Assembly (NCBI GenBank): GCA_028817435.1
Contig: JAPPPQ010000015.1
Span: 25,227-89,226, forward strand
DNA from: Deltaproteobacteria bacterium
GTDB lineage: Bacteria > Myxococcota_A > UBA9160 > UBA6930
Direction: 5' to 3'
DNA: 64,000 bases
Under the pieces are notes generated by a model. It saw nothing but the letters and a program-made list of their open reading frames with translations. It searched no databases and was not told the DNA's origin. Position numbers and translations under genes: made by a program. This document shows positions 15,859 to 24,484 of the stretch, one piece after another. Within the stretch, counting starts at the first letter, position 1. Every line of letters begins with the position of its first letter.

Positions 15859-18813
15859 TTGGCCCGCGCTGCTGAGCCCGGCGCGCCGGATGCGGCGTTG
15901 CAGCGCAGCGAGACCCATCTCGCGGCGCTGGCGGTTTCCGGCGACGCCTTGCCGAAGCTGGCCGCTCACTGCGGCCCGCTGGCCGTGGTGGATCTCGAGA
16001 CCACGGGACTCTCGCCCCGGGACGGCGCGGAAATTCTGGAGTTCGGCGCGCTGCTGGTGGAGCCGGACGCGGCGCAGGGCACCACGCTGACCGCTCTGCT
16101 GCGCCCGCAGTCGCCGCTGCCCCGCGCCGTCGCGCGGCTCACCGGCCTTGGCGAAGCAGATCTGCGCACTGCCCCGCCGCTGTCCGCGCTGCGCGGCGAA
16201 ATTCGCGCCGCCCTTTCCGGGCGGACACTGGTGGCCCACAACGCGGCATTCGAGCGCAGTTTCCTCTCCCACCATATTGACGCGAAGCTGGCCGACGCCG
16301 TCTATCTCGACACCCTGGACCTGCTCGCCCTGACTCATCCCGACGCGCCGGATCTGCGCCTCGAATCTTTCACGCGCCGGCTGCTCGGCAGCGAGGAGCA
16401 CCACCGCGCGCTGTGCGACGCCCTCGACACGGCCCGGGTGATGGCGGTGGTGGGCGCGGGCGCAGCGCGGGGCGAGCCGCGCTATCGCACCGCCCGCCAC
16501 GCGCTCGAGAGCTACGCCCCGGATTCTCCCTGGCTGGCGCTGCTCGGCGGCGCAAAATCCACAGGCGGTGCATGGCAACGGGCGCTGGGCCGCGCGCAGG
16601 TGCTGCGCGAGTCCGCGCCGCCGGACGGCGCTTACTCCGAGCCGGGCGAATCCGGTTCCGCGCCCCGCGAAGAGTCGCCGCGCAACGAGTCGCCGCGCGA
16701 AGCGGAGGCGCCGGGCGTCTTCGCCGAAATTGCACCCAGCGCGGAATCCCCCGTGCCCTTCGACGAAGACGCCATTGCCGCCGCGCTCGAGGCCGAGGCC
16801 CGCGTCCGCCGCTACTTCCCGAACTACAAGCTGCGCCCGGCGCAGATTGAGTTGGCGCGGCGCTTTGCGCGCAACTTCGAGCGCGGAGAGGTGCTGCTGG
16901 CCGAAGGCGGCACCGGCGTCGGCAAATCTCTCGCCTATCTCGCCGCGGCGATTCCCTTCGCCATGCAGTGCGCGGAGGGCGAATCGGGCCTGCCCATTCT
17001 CATCTCCACGCGCACCAAGTTGTTGCAGGATCAGCTCATGCAGCGCGATATCGCCGCGGCGGCGCAAATGTTGGGATACGCGGAATTGCGCGCCATGTCC
17101 ATCAAGGGGCGCGCCAACTACACCTGCGCCCGGCGGCTGCGCGCGGTGCTGTCCGAGGGCGGCGATCAGAACATCTTTGCCGAAGATCGGCTGGCCTACG
17201 CCGTGCTGGAAGCCAGCGCCCACACCCGCCGCCACGGCGAGCTCGGCAGTGTGCCCGCGGCGGTTTTGCGCCGCTATCGCTTGTTGCGCGGATTGCAGCG
17301 CCGCGCGGTGGCGGCGCGGGCCGGGCAATGCACCCGCGAACAATGCGCAAGAGAGCGCAGTTGTCCCATGGGCCGCCTGCGCAAGGCGCTGGACAGCGCG
17401 CATTTGGTGGTTTCCAACCACGATCTGCTGCTGCGCTGGCCTCCCGATTACCCCGAGTTCCAGCATGTCGTGGTGGACGAGGCCCACGATCTCTCCGCCG
17501 TGGCCGACGAGGTCTATGCCATTGAAGTTGCGCCCGAGCTGGTGCTGGAACTCTTCGACGAAGTTTTCGGCAGGCCCCCGCGCGGCCAGCGCCGCCGCGG
17601 CGAATCGCTGCTGCCCGCCGCGCGGCGCAGCGCGCTGGATGCAAGTGCCCGCGCTTGGCGGCGCGCGCTGAGCGCGGACTTTGTCGCGCTGGGCCGCGCG
17701 CTCGCAGAGCGCGCCGACAGCTTCGGCAAAATGGATGTGCGCGAAGACATGGATCCCGCGCTGGGCGGCGCGGCTTCCGCTTGCGCGGCGCGGCTGGAAG
17801 AGATTGCCGGGCGCGTGAAAAAGGAGTCGAAGGCGGGGACGGAGGATCACGGCCCGGCGCTGCAGCGGGCGGCGGAAGATTTGCGCGAGGCGGCTTCGGG
17901 TTTGCAGTTGGCCTTTGAGAAATCGCAGCCCGACGCCGTGGCTTCCTTTGAGAATCTCGGGCCGCCCCACAACCGCTGGCGGCTGGCGGTGCGCCGGGTG
18001 TCCCCGGCCGCCGAGTTTCACGACAAGTTCATGGACAAGCTGGATTCCTTTGCCGGCGTGTCGGCCAGCCTTTTTGTGGCGGGCGATGCGGGCGCGGCGC
18101 TCGGCGATCTGGACATCGAGGCCCGGGCGGGGGAGCGGTTGCAGCGCGCTTCGCTGCCGAGCCCCTTCGATTACCGCGCCCATATGCGCGTGGCGGCGCT
18201 GCGCGGCGGCGCAGATCTGGTCTCCGAAACCACCGAGGTGCTCGAAATTCTGGCGCGGCAGCTCGGCGGCCGCACCTTGGGCCTTTTCACCAGCCTGCGC
18301 CGCATGCGCCAGGTGGGCGATGAGCTCGCGCTGCGGCTGCGCGGCGACGGCCTGGAGATCATCGCGCCGCGCGGCGACGCCGACGATCCCGGTGCGCTGG
18401 TGGAGCGCTTCGCGCGCTCCGGCGGCGTGCTGCTCGGCGCGCGGCGTTTCTGGCAGGGCGTGGATTTGCGGGGCGACGCCCTGCAGGCGGTGGTGATCGA
18501 AAAGCTGCCCTTCGAGCCGCCGACGGAGCTGATGCGCCGCCGCCAGCAGCGCTTCGAAGAGGGCGGCGGCAACGCCTTCGAGCGCTACGGCCTGTGCCGC
18601 ATGCTGCTGAACCTGAAGCAGATGACCGGGCGGCTGATCCGCAGCGAGCAGGACCGGGGCCTGGTGGTGATCGTCGAGGGCCGCACCGGGAAGTCCTACT
18701 TCCGCCGCTTGGGCGATGCGCTGCCCGAAGGCGTGGAGGTCGGCGTCACCACGGCCGGAGAGCTGGCGGCGCTGCTGGGCGAAGTGGGCATTGGCCCCGC
18801 CGGCCCGGCCTGA
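15859..18813 (+). CDS. DEDDh exonuclease-DinG-type helicase fusion
   Basis: A 984-residue protein joining a DnaQ-like 3'-5' exonuclease to an XPD/DinG superfamily 2 helicase. Exonuclease motifs: DLETTG (D45, E47), HNAAFERSF, and HRALCDALDTA. Helicase motifs: Walker A GGTGVGKS (350-357) and DEAH (540-543). C423, C491, C496 and C502 sit where DinG and XPD bind a 4Fe-4S cluster. An acidic, Pro/Ser-rich linker separates the halves. Such fusions are known in Firmicutes and some proteobacteria. TTG 15859 is chosen because GAGG lies 6 bases upstream; no ATG or GTG is well placed after the previous stop. Confidence 0.9.
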   Translation: MARAAEPGAPDAALQRSETHLAALAVSGDALPKLAAHCGPLAVVDLETTGLSPRDGAEILEFGALLVEPDAAQGTTLTALLRPQSPLPRAVARLTGLGEADLRTAPPLSALRGEIRAALSGRTLVAHNAAFERSFLSHHIDAKLADAVYLDTLDLLALTHPDAPDLRLESFTRRLLGSEEHHRALCDALDTARVMAVVGAGAARGEPRYRTARHALESYAPDSPWLALLGGAKSTGGAWQRALGRAQVLRESAPPDGAYSEPGESGSAPREESPRNESPREAEAPGVFAEIAPSAESPVPFDEDAIAAALEAEARVRRYFPNYKLRPAQIELARRFARNFERGEVLLAEGGTGVGKSLAYLAAAIPFAMQCAEGESGLPILISTRTKLLQDQLMQRDIAAAAQMLGYAELRAMSIKGRANYTCARRLRAVLSEGGDQNIFAEDRLAYAVLEASAHTRRHGELGSVPAAVLRRYRLLRGLQRRAVAARAGQCTREQCARERSCPMGRLRKALDSAHLVVSNHDLLLRWPPDYPEFQHVVVDEAHDLSAVADEVYAIEVAPELVLELFDEVFGRPPRGQRRRGESLLPAARRSALDASARAWRRALSADFVALGRALAERADSFGKMDVREDMDPALGGAASACAARLEEIAGRVKKESKAGTEDHGPALQRAAEDLREAASGLQLAFEKSQPDAVASFENLGPPHNRWRLAVRRVSPAAEFHDKFMDKLDSFAGVSASLFVAGDAGAALGDLDIEARAGERLQRASLPSPFDYRAHMRVAALRGGADLVSETTEVLEILARQLGGRTLGLFTSLRRMRQVGDELALRLRGDGLEIIAPRGDADDPGALVERFARSGGVLLGARRFWQGVDLRGDALQAVVIEKLPFEPPTELMRRRQQRFEEGGGNAFERYGLCRMLLNLKQMTGRLIRSEQDRGLVVIVEGRTGKSYFRRLGDALPEGVEVGVTTAGELAALLGEVGIGPAGPA

Positions 18814-18844
18814 TGCGGGTGTATGCTTGGGGCGGGAGGTCGCA

Positions 18845-19657
18845 GTGGCGGATTTGAGCGGGCGCGTGGCCGTGGTGACGGGGGCGGGGACGGGCATTGG
18901 CCGCGCCATTGCGCTGCGGCTTGCGGAGCAGGGCGCGGCAGTGGGCTTGATCGGCAGGCGGGAGTCGCCCCTGGCCGAGGTGGCGGCGCAGGCCGGGCCC
19001 GCGCGGGTGGTGGCGGCGGATGTCTCCCGGCGCGGGGCGGTGGATGCGGCCTTTGCCGAAATCGCCGCCGAACTGGGGCCGTTGCACATTGTGGTGGCCA
19101 ACGCCGGCGCGGGCGGCCCCAACCAGGACGGGCCGGAAGACCGCTGGGACGAGATTCTCCGCGCCAATCTGGACGGTGCCTACTACTGCCTGCGCGCCTT
19201 CATGCGCCACATGGCGCCGCCGACGCCGGCAGAGCCGACGGAATCCGGCGCGCGCCGCCACGCCGTCGTCATTTCTTCCTGCGTGGCGCGCTTCGGGACC
19301 GGCGGAATCAGCGCATACAGCGCGGCCAAGGCCGGGCAGCTCGGGCTGGTGCGCGCGCTGGCGGTGGAGTGGGCGCCGCAGGTGCTGGTGAACGCCATCT
19401 GCCCGGGCTGGGTCGAAACGCAAATGGCGGCGGACCGCATGCGCGAAATCGGCGAGGCGCAGGCCCGCGCCCAGGGCCGAGCGCCGGACGCCGGGAGCGC
19501 CGCCGCCGCCCGCGCCGAGCTCATCGGCGCGCTGCCCTTGCAGCGCATCAGTCAGCCGGAGGAAATCGCCGCGCTGGTGGAGTTTCTCTGCTCTCCCGGG
19601 GCCGCGGCCTTCACCGGCCAGGCATTCGATCCCAACAACGGCGCTTGGATGGGCTGA
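18845..19657 (+). CDS. Short-chain dehydrogenase/reductase
   Basis: A 270-residue classical SDR with TGAGTGIG (12-19) for NAD(P)H, NAG at 86-88, Ser about 145, Y158 and K162 in the YSAAK motif. It resembles FabG-type 3-oxoacyl reductases and 3-hydroxyacyl-CoA dehydrogenases, with an insertion around 195-220 (AQARAQGRAPDAG). GTG 18845 has GGGAGG 5 bases upstream. A GC hairpin and a promoter-like sequence separate it from the acyl-synthesis operon, so it is probably transcribed separately. Substrate unknown. Confidence 0.85.
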   Translation: MADLSGRVAVVTGAGTGIGRAIALRLAEQGAAVGLIGRRESPLAEVAAQAGPARVVAADVSRRGAVDAAFAEIAAELGPLHIVVANAGAGGPNQDGPEDRWDEILRANLDGAYYCLRAFMRHMAPPTPAEPTESGARRHAVVISSCVARFGTGGISAYSAAKAGQLGLVRALAVEWAPQVLVNAICPGWVETQMAADRMREIGEAQARAQGRAPDAGSAAAARAELIGALPLQRISQPEEIAALVEFLCSPGAAAFTGQAFDPNNGAWMG

Positions 19658-19662
19658 GGCCC

Positions 19663-19678
19663 CTTCCCCTCGGGGAAG
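19663..19678 (+). terminator. GC hairpin after the SDR gene
   Basis: CTTCCCC and GGGGAAG form a 7-bp stem with a 2-base gap, starting 5 bases after the SDR stop. No T-run follows, so intrinsic termination may be weak. Confidence 0.4.
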
Positions 19679-19687
19679 CCGGGTGGC

Positions 19688-19716
19688 TTGACAGGGGGGC
19701 AGGCTGGGCGATTCTC
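19688..19716 (+). promoter_or_regulatory. Candidate sigma-70 promoter for the acyl-synthesis operon
   Basis: A perfect TTGACA -35 hexamer lies at 19688-19693, with a weak -10 (GATTCT or ATTCTC) 16-17 bases downstream. It sits about 100 bases before the first gene of the long acyl-synthesis run and after the SDR hairpin. The -35 is exact but the -10 is poor. Confidence 0.45.
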
Positions 19717-19752
19717 CGCCCTTCGGCGGCGCGGCGGCGGTATCCTGCCCCC
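19695..19752 (+). other. Nested stem-loop in the operon leader
   Basis: GGGGGCAGG (19695-19703) is the exact inverse complement of CCTGCCCCC (19744-19752). Inside lies a smaller hairpin, CCGCC-CTTC-GGCGG (19716-19729). Together they could fold the leader into a two-level stem 37 bases before the TTG start. It does not match any riboswitch class I know; chance pairing in GC-rich DNA is possible. Confidence 0.4.
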
Positions 19753-19788
19753 GGCGGGGCAAGGCGCAGAGCGCCGGAAGGGGAGCAA

Positions 19789-20733
19789 TTGAGCGCGGTT
19801 TTCGGCGGCGACTGGGCGCTGATTTTGGGGGGCTCGAGCGGCTTCGGGCTGGCCACGGCCCACAAGCTCGCCGCCCACGGCATGAATTTGTGCATCCTGC
19901 ACCGGGACCGGCGCGGCGCCATGCGGCGCATTGCGCCGGAGTTCGAGAAGCTGCGCGGCCTGGGCGTCCAACTGCTGACGCGCAACGCCGACGCGCTCTC
20001 TCCCGAAGTGCGCGGCGAGGTGCTGGAAGAGCTGCGCGGGGCGCTGGGCGAATCGGGCCGGGTGCGGGTGCTGTTGCACTCCATCGCTTTCGGCAACCTG
20101 AAGCTGCTGGTGGCCGCAAAGCCGCAGCGCCGCGCGGTGCGGGCCGAGCTCGCCGCGCGGCTCGGCGTCCCCGAGCCGAAGCTCGGCGAGGCGGTGGAGG
20201 CGCTGTTCGGCGAGGGCTGCGCCGAGCTCGCCGAGCTCGCCGATGCGCCGGACTATCCCGCCTATTCCTATCTCGACGCCGACGATATCTCGCGCACCGT
20301 GCACACCATGGGCACCAGCCTGGTGGATTGGGTGCAGGCGCTGCACGCCGCCGGGCTCTTCGCCGCCGACGCCCGGGTATTTGGACTCACCAGCGAGGGC
20401 AACGCGCTGGCCTGGAAGGGCTACGCGGCGGTTTCGGCGGCGAAGCTGGCGCTGGAAGCGGTGGCGCGCGCCATCGCCGCAGAGTTCGCGCCCTATGGCG
20501 TCCGCTGCAATGTGCTGCAGCCGGGCGTTACCGAAACTCCCGCGCTGGCCGCCATTCCGGGCAGCGGCCACCTGAAGGCCCACGCGCTGCTCCGCAATCC
20601 CTACCGGCGGCTCACCACCCCCGCCGATGTGGCGAATGTGGTCTACCTGCTCAGCCTGCCCGAAGCCGCGTGGATCAACGGCGAGGTGATTCGCGTGGAC
20701 GGCGGCGAACACATATCGGGGAGCACGGCGTGA
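19789..20733 (+). CDS. Enoyl-ACP reductase-like divergent SDR (FabI/FabL-type)
   Basis: A 314-residue SDR that probably reduces enoyl thioesters, the last step of each elongation cycle. The Y212-x6-K219 spacing (GYAAVSAAK) and the HSIAFG segment (97-102) are features of enoyl-ACP reductases rather than the Y-x3-K of ketoreductases. N-terminal LGGSSGFG binds the dinucleotide. An unusual segment of about 55 residues (105-160) follows HSIAFG and has no FabI counterpart I recognise. TTG start at 19789 is preceded by AAGGGGAG. Its stop overlaps the KAS III start (GTGA). Confidence 0.8.
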   Translation: MSAVFGGDWALILGGSSGFGLATAHKLAAHGMNLCILHRDRRGAMRRIAPEFEKLRGLGVQLLTRNADALSPEVRGEVLEELRGALGESGRVRVLLHSIAFGNLKLLVAAKPQRRAVRAELAARLGVPEPKLGEAVEALFGEGCAELAELADAPDYPAYSYLDADDISRTVHTMGTSLVDWVQALHAAGLFAADARVFGLTSEGNALAWKGYAAVSAAKLALEAVARAIAAEFAPYGVRCNVLQPGVTETPALAAIPGSGHLKAHALLRNPYRRLTTPADVANVVYLLSLPEAAWINGEVIRVDGGEHISGSTA

Positions 20734-21734
20734 CTCTTTACCTGCACGGCATGGGCCACTACCAGCCCGAAACCGAGCTCAGCAACCGCTTCCTGGCAGA
20801 GCTGGACATCGGCACCACCGAGGAGTGGATTGTCGAGCGGGTGGGAATCCGCACGCGGCGCACGGTGCTGCCCCTGGATTACATCCGCCAGACGCGCAAC
20901 CGGGATCTGCGCGCCGCCGCCGAGGCCGCGCAACAGAGCAACGCCGAGCTGGCCGCCTGCGCGGCGGAGCTCGCGCTGCGCCGGGCGGGAATCGGCCGCG
21001 AGCGCATCGGCCTGGTGGTGTCCGGCAGTTCCGCGCCCCGGGTGGTCACCCCCGCCGAAGCCAGCTTTGTGGCGAAAGAGCTCGGCATCGAAGCGCCCGT
21101 CTTCGATTTGAATTCCGCCTGCTCCACCTTCACGGCGCAGCTCTACGCGCTCTCGCTGATGAATCCGCCGGCGCTGCCCGAGTTCGTGCTGCTGACGCAG
21201 CAGGAGAGTCTGACCACGGCGCTGGATTACACCGACCGCGGGAGCTGCATCTTGTTCGGCGACGGCGCAGCCGCCGCCGTGGTTTCCACGCAGGTTCCGG
21301 CCCCGGTGCAGCTCAGCCATCTGCATCTCGCTTCAGATCCCCAGGCCGCCGACAAGGTGATGATTGAACGCTGCGGCTACTTCGAGCAGGACGGGCGCGC
21401 TGTGCAGATGTTCGCCATCAAGCGCACCCGCGACGGCTTCGAGCATATCCGCAATATGCAGCAGCAGGAGGGCGGCTCGCAGCGCCCGCTGCACTTCATC
21501 GGCCACCAGGCGAATCTGCGCGTGCTGGAGCAGGTCTGCAAGCGCTGCAACATTCCGCCGGAACTGCATCACTCGAATGTCGAAACCTGCGGCAACATGG
21601 GCGGTGCCAGCGCGCCCTCGGCGCTCTCCATGCACTGGGAAAAGTTCACGCCGCAGGACGATATCGCGCTGGTGACGGTGGGCGGCGGCCTCAGTTGGAC
21701 GCGCGCACTGCTGCGCTTCGGGCAGCCGTTGTGA
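20730..21734 (+). CDS. Beta-ketoacyl-ACP synthase III-like condensing enzyme
   Basis: A 334-residue thiolase-fold enzyme with the full FabH-type Cys-His-Asn set: C131 in NSACSTF, H259 in FIGHQAN, and N289 in CGNMGGAS. It would condense an acyl-CoA primer with a malonyl or similar extender, starting a chain. GTG 20730 overlaps the previous stop, and its own stop overlaps the next gene by 4 bases. The missing loop residues that define acetyl-CoA preference cannot be judged by eye, so the primer is unknown. Confidence 0.88.
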   Translation: MTLYLHGMGHYQPETELSNRFLAELDIGTTEEWIVERVGIRTRRTVLPLDYIRQTRNRDLRAAAEAAQQSNAELAACAAELALRRAGIGRERIGLVVSGSSAPRVVTPAEASFVAKELGIEAPVFDLNSACSTFTAQLYALSLMNPPALPEFVLLTQQESLTTALDYTDRGSCILFGDGAAAAVVSTQVPAPVQLSHLHLASDPQAADKVMIERCGYFEQDGRAVQMFAIKRTRDGFEHIRNMQQQEGGSQRPLHFIGHQANLRVLEQVCKRCNIPPELHHSNVETCGNMGGASAPSALSMHWEKFTPQDDIALVTVGGGLSWTRALLRFGQPL

Positions 21735-22459
21735 GCGAGACGCGCGTCGCGCTGGTGACCGGCGCAGGTGGCGGCATCGGCGCCGCCACGGCCCGGGCGC
21801 TGGCCGCCGAGGGCTTCCGCGTCGCGCTGCACTACCGCAGCAGCGAGTCGCAGGCCCGGGCGCTTTCGCAGGAGCTGCCCGGCGCGCTGCTGCTGCAGGC
21901 AGATCTCTCCCAGCCCGCCGAGGCCGAGGCGCTGGTGCGCGCACTGCGCGAATCCGCCGGCCGCCTGGATGTGCTGGTGAACAACGCCGGCCACAATGTG
22001 AACGGACTCATGCCGGCCATGAGCCTGGAGAGCTACGACGCCGTGGCCGGGCTGGCGCGCGGCGCATGGCTGCTCACCAAGCTGGTGCTGCGCCGCTTCA
22101 TGCTGCGGCAGAGGTCCGGGCGCATCATCAATGTCTCCAGCGTGGTGGGGCACACCGGCAACCCGGGGCAGGTGCCCTACACCATGGCGAAGGCGGGACT
22201 CGACGCCATGACCCGCTCGCTGGCGCAGGAGCTCGCCGGGCGCGGCATTCTGGTGAACTCGGTGGCGCCGGGCTTTATCGAGACCGGCATGACCGCGGAG
22301 CTGCCCGAGGAAATGCGCGCGGGCGTGCTGGCCCGGGTGCCGCTGGGCCGCATGGGCACGCCGCAGGATGTGGCGGACGCCATCGCCTGGCTCGCCACCC
22401 GCGCCGAATATGTGCACGGCAGCGTTTTGCATGTGAACGGGGGACTCTACGGTGGCTGA
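21731..22459 (+). CDS. fabG: 3-oxoacyl-ACP reductase
   Basis: A 242-residue classical SDR with TGAGGGIG (10-17), NNAG (84-87), S137, Y150 and K154 (YTMAK), matching FabG length and layout. It would reduce the 3-oxo group made by the condensing enzymes. Chained by GTGA overlap to the KAS III gene and by 8 bases to the dehydratase. At least two other SDRs occur in the window, but only this one is inside the elongation set with dehydratase and KAS II. Confidence 0.88.
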   Translation: MSETRVALVTGAGGGIGAATARALAAEGFRVALHYRSSESQARALSQELPGALLLQADLSQPAEAEALVRALRESAGRLDVLVNNAGHNVNGLMPAMSLESYDAVAGLARGAWLLTKLVLRRFMLRQRSGRIINVSSVVGHTGNPGQVPYTMAKAGLDAMTRSLAQELAGRGILVNSVAPGFIETGMTAELPEEMRAGVLARVPLGRMGTPQDVADAIAWLATRAEYVHGSVLHVNGGLYGG

Positions 22460-22910
22460 GCCGCTGCGCCCCGGCGAAGTGCTGGCCCGGGTGCCCCAGC
22501 GCCCGCCCTTCCGCTTTGTGGACGAGCTGATCGAGCTCGGCGACGAGCGCGTGGTGGGGGCTTACCGCTGGGATCCGCAGGCGGATTTCTACCGCGGCCA
22601 CTTTCCCGGCAACCCGGTGACCCCCGGCGTGCTGTTGGTGGAGTGCATGGCGCAGTGCGGCGTGGTGCCGCTGGCGCTGCATCTCTTTCACCGCGATCTC
22701 GCCGCAGCTGAGGCGCTGCGCATGCAGACTCTGTTCACCGACGCCGATGTGGAATTCTCCGGCATCGTCCGCCCTGGGGAGCGCGTGCAGGTGGTTTCGC
22801 AACTGGATTTCTACCGCCGCCGCAAATTGCGGGTGCACGCGCGCATGACCCGGGAGGATGGCGAGTTGGTCTGCTCGGGCAAGCTGGCGGGAATCGGGGT
22901 GTTGTCGTGA
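22452..22910 (+). CDS. 3-hydroxyacyl-ACP dehydratase, FabZ-like
   Basis: A 152-residue hot-dog protein with the FabZ/FabA catalytic pair: H50 in GHFPGNPVTPG and E64 in LLVECMAQ. It removes water from 3-hydroxyacyl thioesters. The Glu and length fit FabZ rather than FabA, whose acid is Asp. It starts with GTG inside the end of fabG and its stop overlaps KAS II by 4 bases. Confidence 0.88.
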   Translation: MAEPLRPGEVLARVPQRPPFRFVDELIELGDERVVGAYRWDPQADFYRGHFPGNPVTPGVLLVECMAQCGVVPLALHLFHRDLAAAEALRMQTLFTDADVEFSGIVRPGERVQVVSQLDFYRRRKLRVHARMTREDGELVCSGKLAGIGVLS

Positions 22911-24190
22911 GCGCGGGGCGGCGCGTGGTGGTGACGGGGCTGGGCGTGATTGCGCCCAATGGCAACGGCGTGGCGGAATTCGAGCGCGCGCTGCGCGAGG
23001 GCCGCAGCGGCTTGCGCCACCGCGAGGATATGCAGGAGCTCGGCTTCGGCTGCCAGGTGGCGGCGGTGCCGGAGGGCGTGGAGGCGCTGGCCGAGCGCAG
23101 CTTCAGCGCCGAGGAACTCTTCGCCATGAACGCCATTCACCGCTACGCGGCGCTGGTCGCCCTGGAAGCCTGGCAGGACGCCGGGCTGGCGCGCCCCGAT
23201 GCGGCGGATGACCGGGTGGACTGGGACAGCGGCGCCATACTCGGCACCGGCATCGGCGGCATGGACACCATCGGCGACCGCGTCGTCCCCTTCGTCAACG
23301 GGAAGAAGGTGCGGCGCCTCGGCAGCACCGCCGTCGAGCAGGTCATGGCCAGCGGAGTCTCCGCCCGGGTCTCGGGCCTGCTGGCGCTGGGCAACCAGGT
23401 CAGCACCAATTCCAGCGCCTGCGCCACCGGCGTCGAGGCCATTGCATTGGGGGCGGAGCGCATTGCGCAGGGCGCGGCGGAGCGCATGGTCTGCGGCGGC
23501 GCGGAAATCGCCACGCCCTACATTTGGGCCGGCTTCGATGCCATGCGCGTGCTGAGCCGCCGCTTCAACGCCGCGCCCGAGCAGGCTTCGCGCCCGCTGA
23601 GCGCGTCGGCGGGGGGCTTCGTGCCGGGGGCCGGGGCGGGCGCGCTGCTGGTGGAGAGCCTCGACAGCGCCCGCGGCCGGGGCGCGCGCATCTACGCCGA
23701 ACTGCGCGGCGCCGCCATCAACTGCGGCGGCCACCGCAGTGGCGGCAGCATGACGGCGCCGAATCCCGAAGGCGTGCGCCGCTGCATCCGCGCCGCCGTC
23801 GCTGCTGCCGGCATTGCGCCCGCCGAGGTGCAGGCCATCAGCGGCCATCTCACCGCCACCGCCGCCGATCCGCGCGAGGTGGCCTGCTGGGCCGATGCAC
23901 TGCAGCGCGGCCCCGGCGATTTTCCGCTCATCACCTCCACCAAGTCGCTGATCGGCCACACGCTGGGCGCGGCGGGCGCCATCGAATCCGTCGCCGCGCT
24001 GCTGATGCTGCAGAACGGCTTCGTGCACGCCTCGCGCAACTGCGAAGATCTGCACCCCGAAATCGCGCCCTACGCCGATTCCGTTCCCCACGAATTGCAC
24101 AAGGCGCCGGAGCTGCGCCTGCTGATGAAGGCCGGCTTCGGCTTCGGCGATGTGAACGCGGCCCTCGTGCTGCAGAAATGGGAAGACTGA
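22907..24190 (+). CDS. Beta-ketoacyl-ACP synthase II-like elongating enzyme
   Basis: A 427-residue thiolase-fold condensing enzyme with a Cys-His-His set: C172 in SSACATG, H314, and H351 in TKSLIGHTLGAAG (with K346). The first His motif is unusual: SGHLTATAADPRE replaces the N-A-H-G-T-S-T of standard FabF, so this is a distinct branch. It would perform the decarboxylative elongation steps on the ACP encoded 22 bases downstream. No chain-length-factor partner is present. Confidence 0.88.
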   Translation: MSAGRRVVVTGLGVIAPNGNGVAEFERALREGRSGLRHREDMQELGFGCQVAAVPEGVEALAERSFSAEELFAMNAIHRYAALVALEAWQDAGLARPDAADDRVDWDSGAILGTGIGGMDTIGDRVVPFVNGKKVRRLGSTAVEQVMASGVSARVSGLLALGNQVSTNSSACATGVEAIALGAERIAQGAAERMVCGGAEIATPYIWAGFDAMRVLSRRFNAAPEQASRPLSASAGGFVPGAGAGALLVESLDSARGRGARIYAELRGAAINCGGHRSGGSMTAPNPEGVRRCIRAAVAAAGIAPAEVQAISGHLTATAADPREVACWADALQRGPGDFPLITSTKSLIGHTLGAAGAIESVAALLMLQNGFVHASRNCEDLHPEIAPYADSVPHELHKAPELRLLMKAGFGFGDVNAALVLQKWED

Positions 24191-24211
24191 AACCCAGAAA
24201 GGAGAGAGACA

Positions 24212-24460
24212 ATGGACGCCAGTGACATTCAGGAGCGCGTGGTGAAGATCCTCACGCCCTATGTGAAGGACCAGGAGGCGCTCGCCAGCGTGAGCGCCGG
24301 CACCAACATTCTCGAGGATTTGAAGGTCAACTCGGCCCGCCTCGTGGATGTGGTGCTGGCCTTCGAGGACGAGTTCGACATTGAGATCGCCGATGAGGAT
24401 GTGGACGCCGTCAACAGCGTCGGCGACTGCGTCGAGCTGATTGGCAAGAAGCTCGGCTGA
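24212..24460 (+). CDS. Acyl carrier protein with a non-standard attachment motif
   Basis: An 82-residue acidic four-helix carrier protein. The phosphopantetheine serine is S41 in LKVNSARLVD, so the classic D-S-L is replaced by N-S-A. The downstream helix II pattern (LVDVVLAFEDEFDIEI) is conserved. AAAGGAGAGAG precedes the ATG, a strong ribosome site fitting an abundant small protein. It most likely carries chains for the flanking condensing enzymes rather than being the housekeeping AcpP. Confidence 0.9.
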   Translation: MDASDIQERVVKILTPYVKDQEALASVSAGTNILEDLKVNSARLVDVVLAFEDEFDIEIADEDVDAVNSVGDCVELIGKKLG

Positions 24461-24484
24461 GCGCCGGCCGCCGCGGGAGGCGAA

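Noticed and set aside
15835..19167. Open frame of 1110 codons antisense to the helicase fusion
   Set aside because: Same reasoning: fully explained as the shadow of a gene with intact motifs on the other strand.
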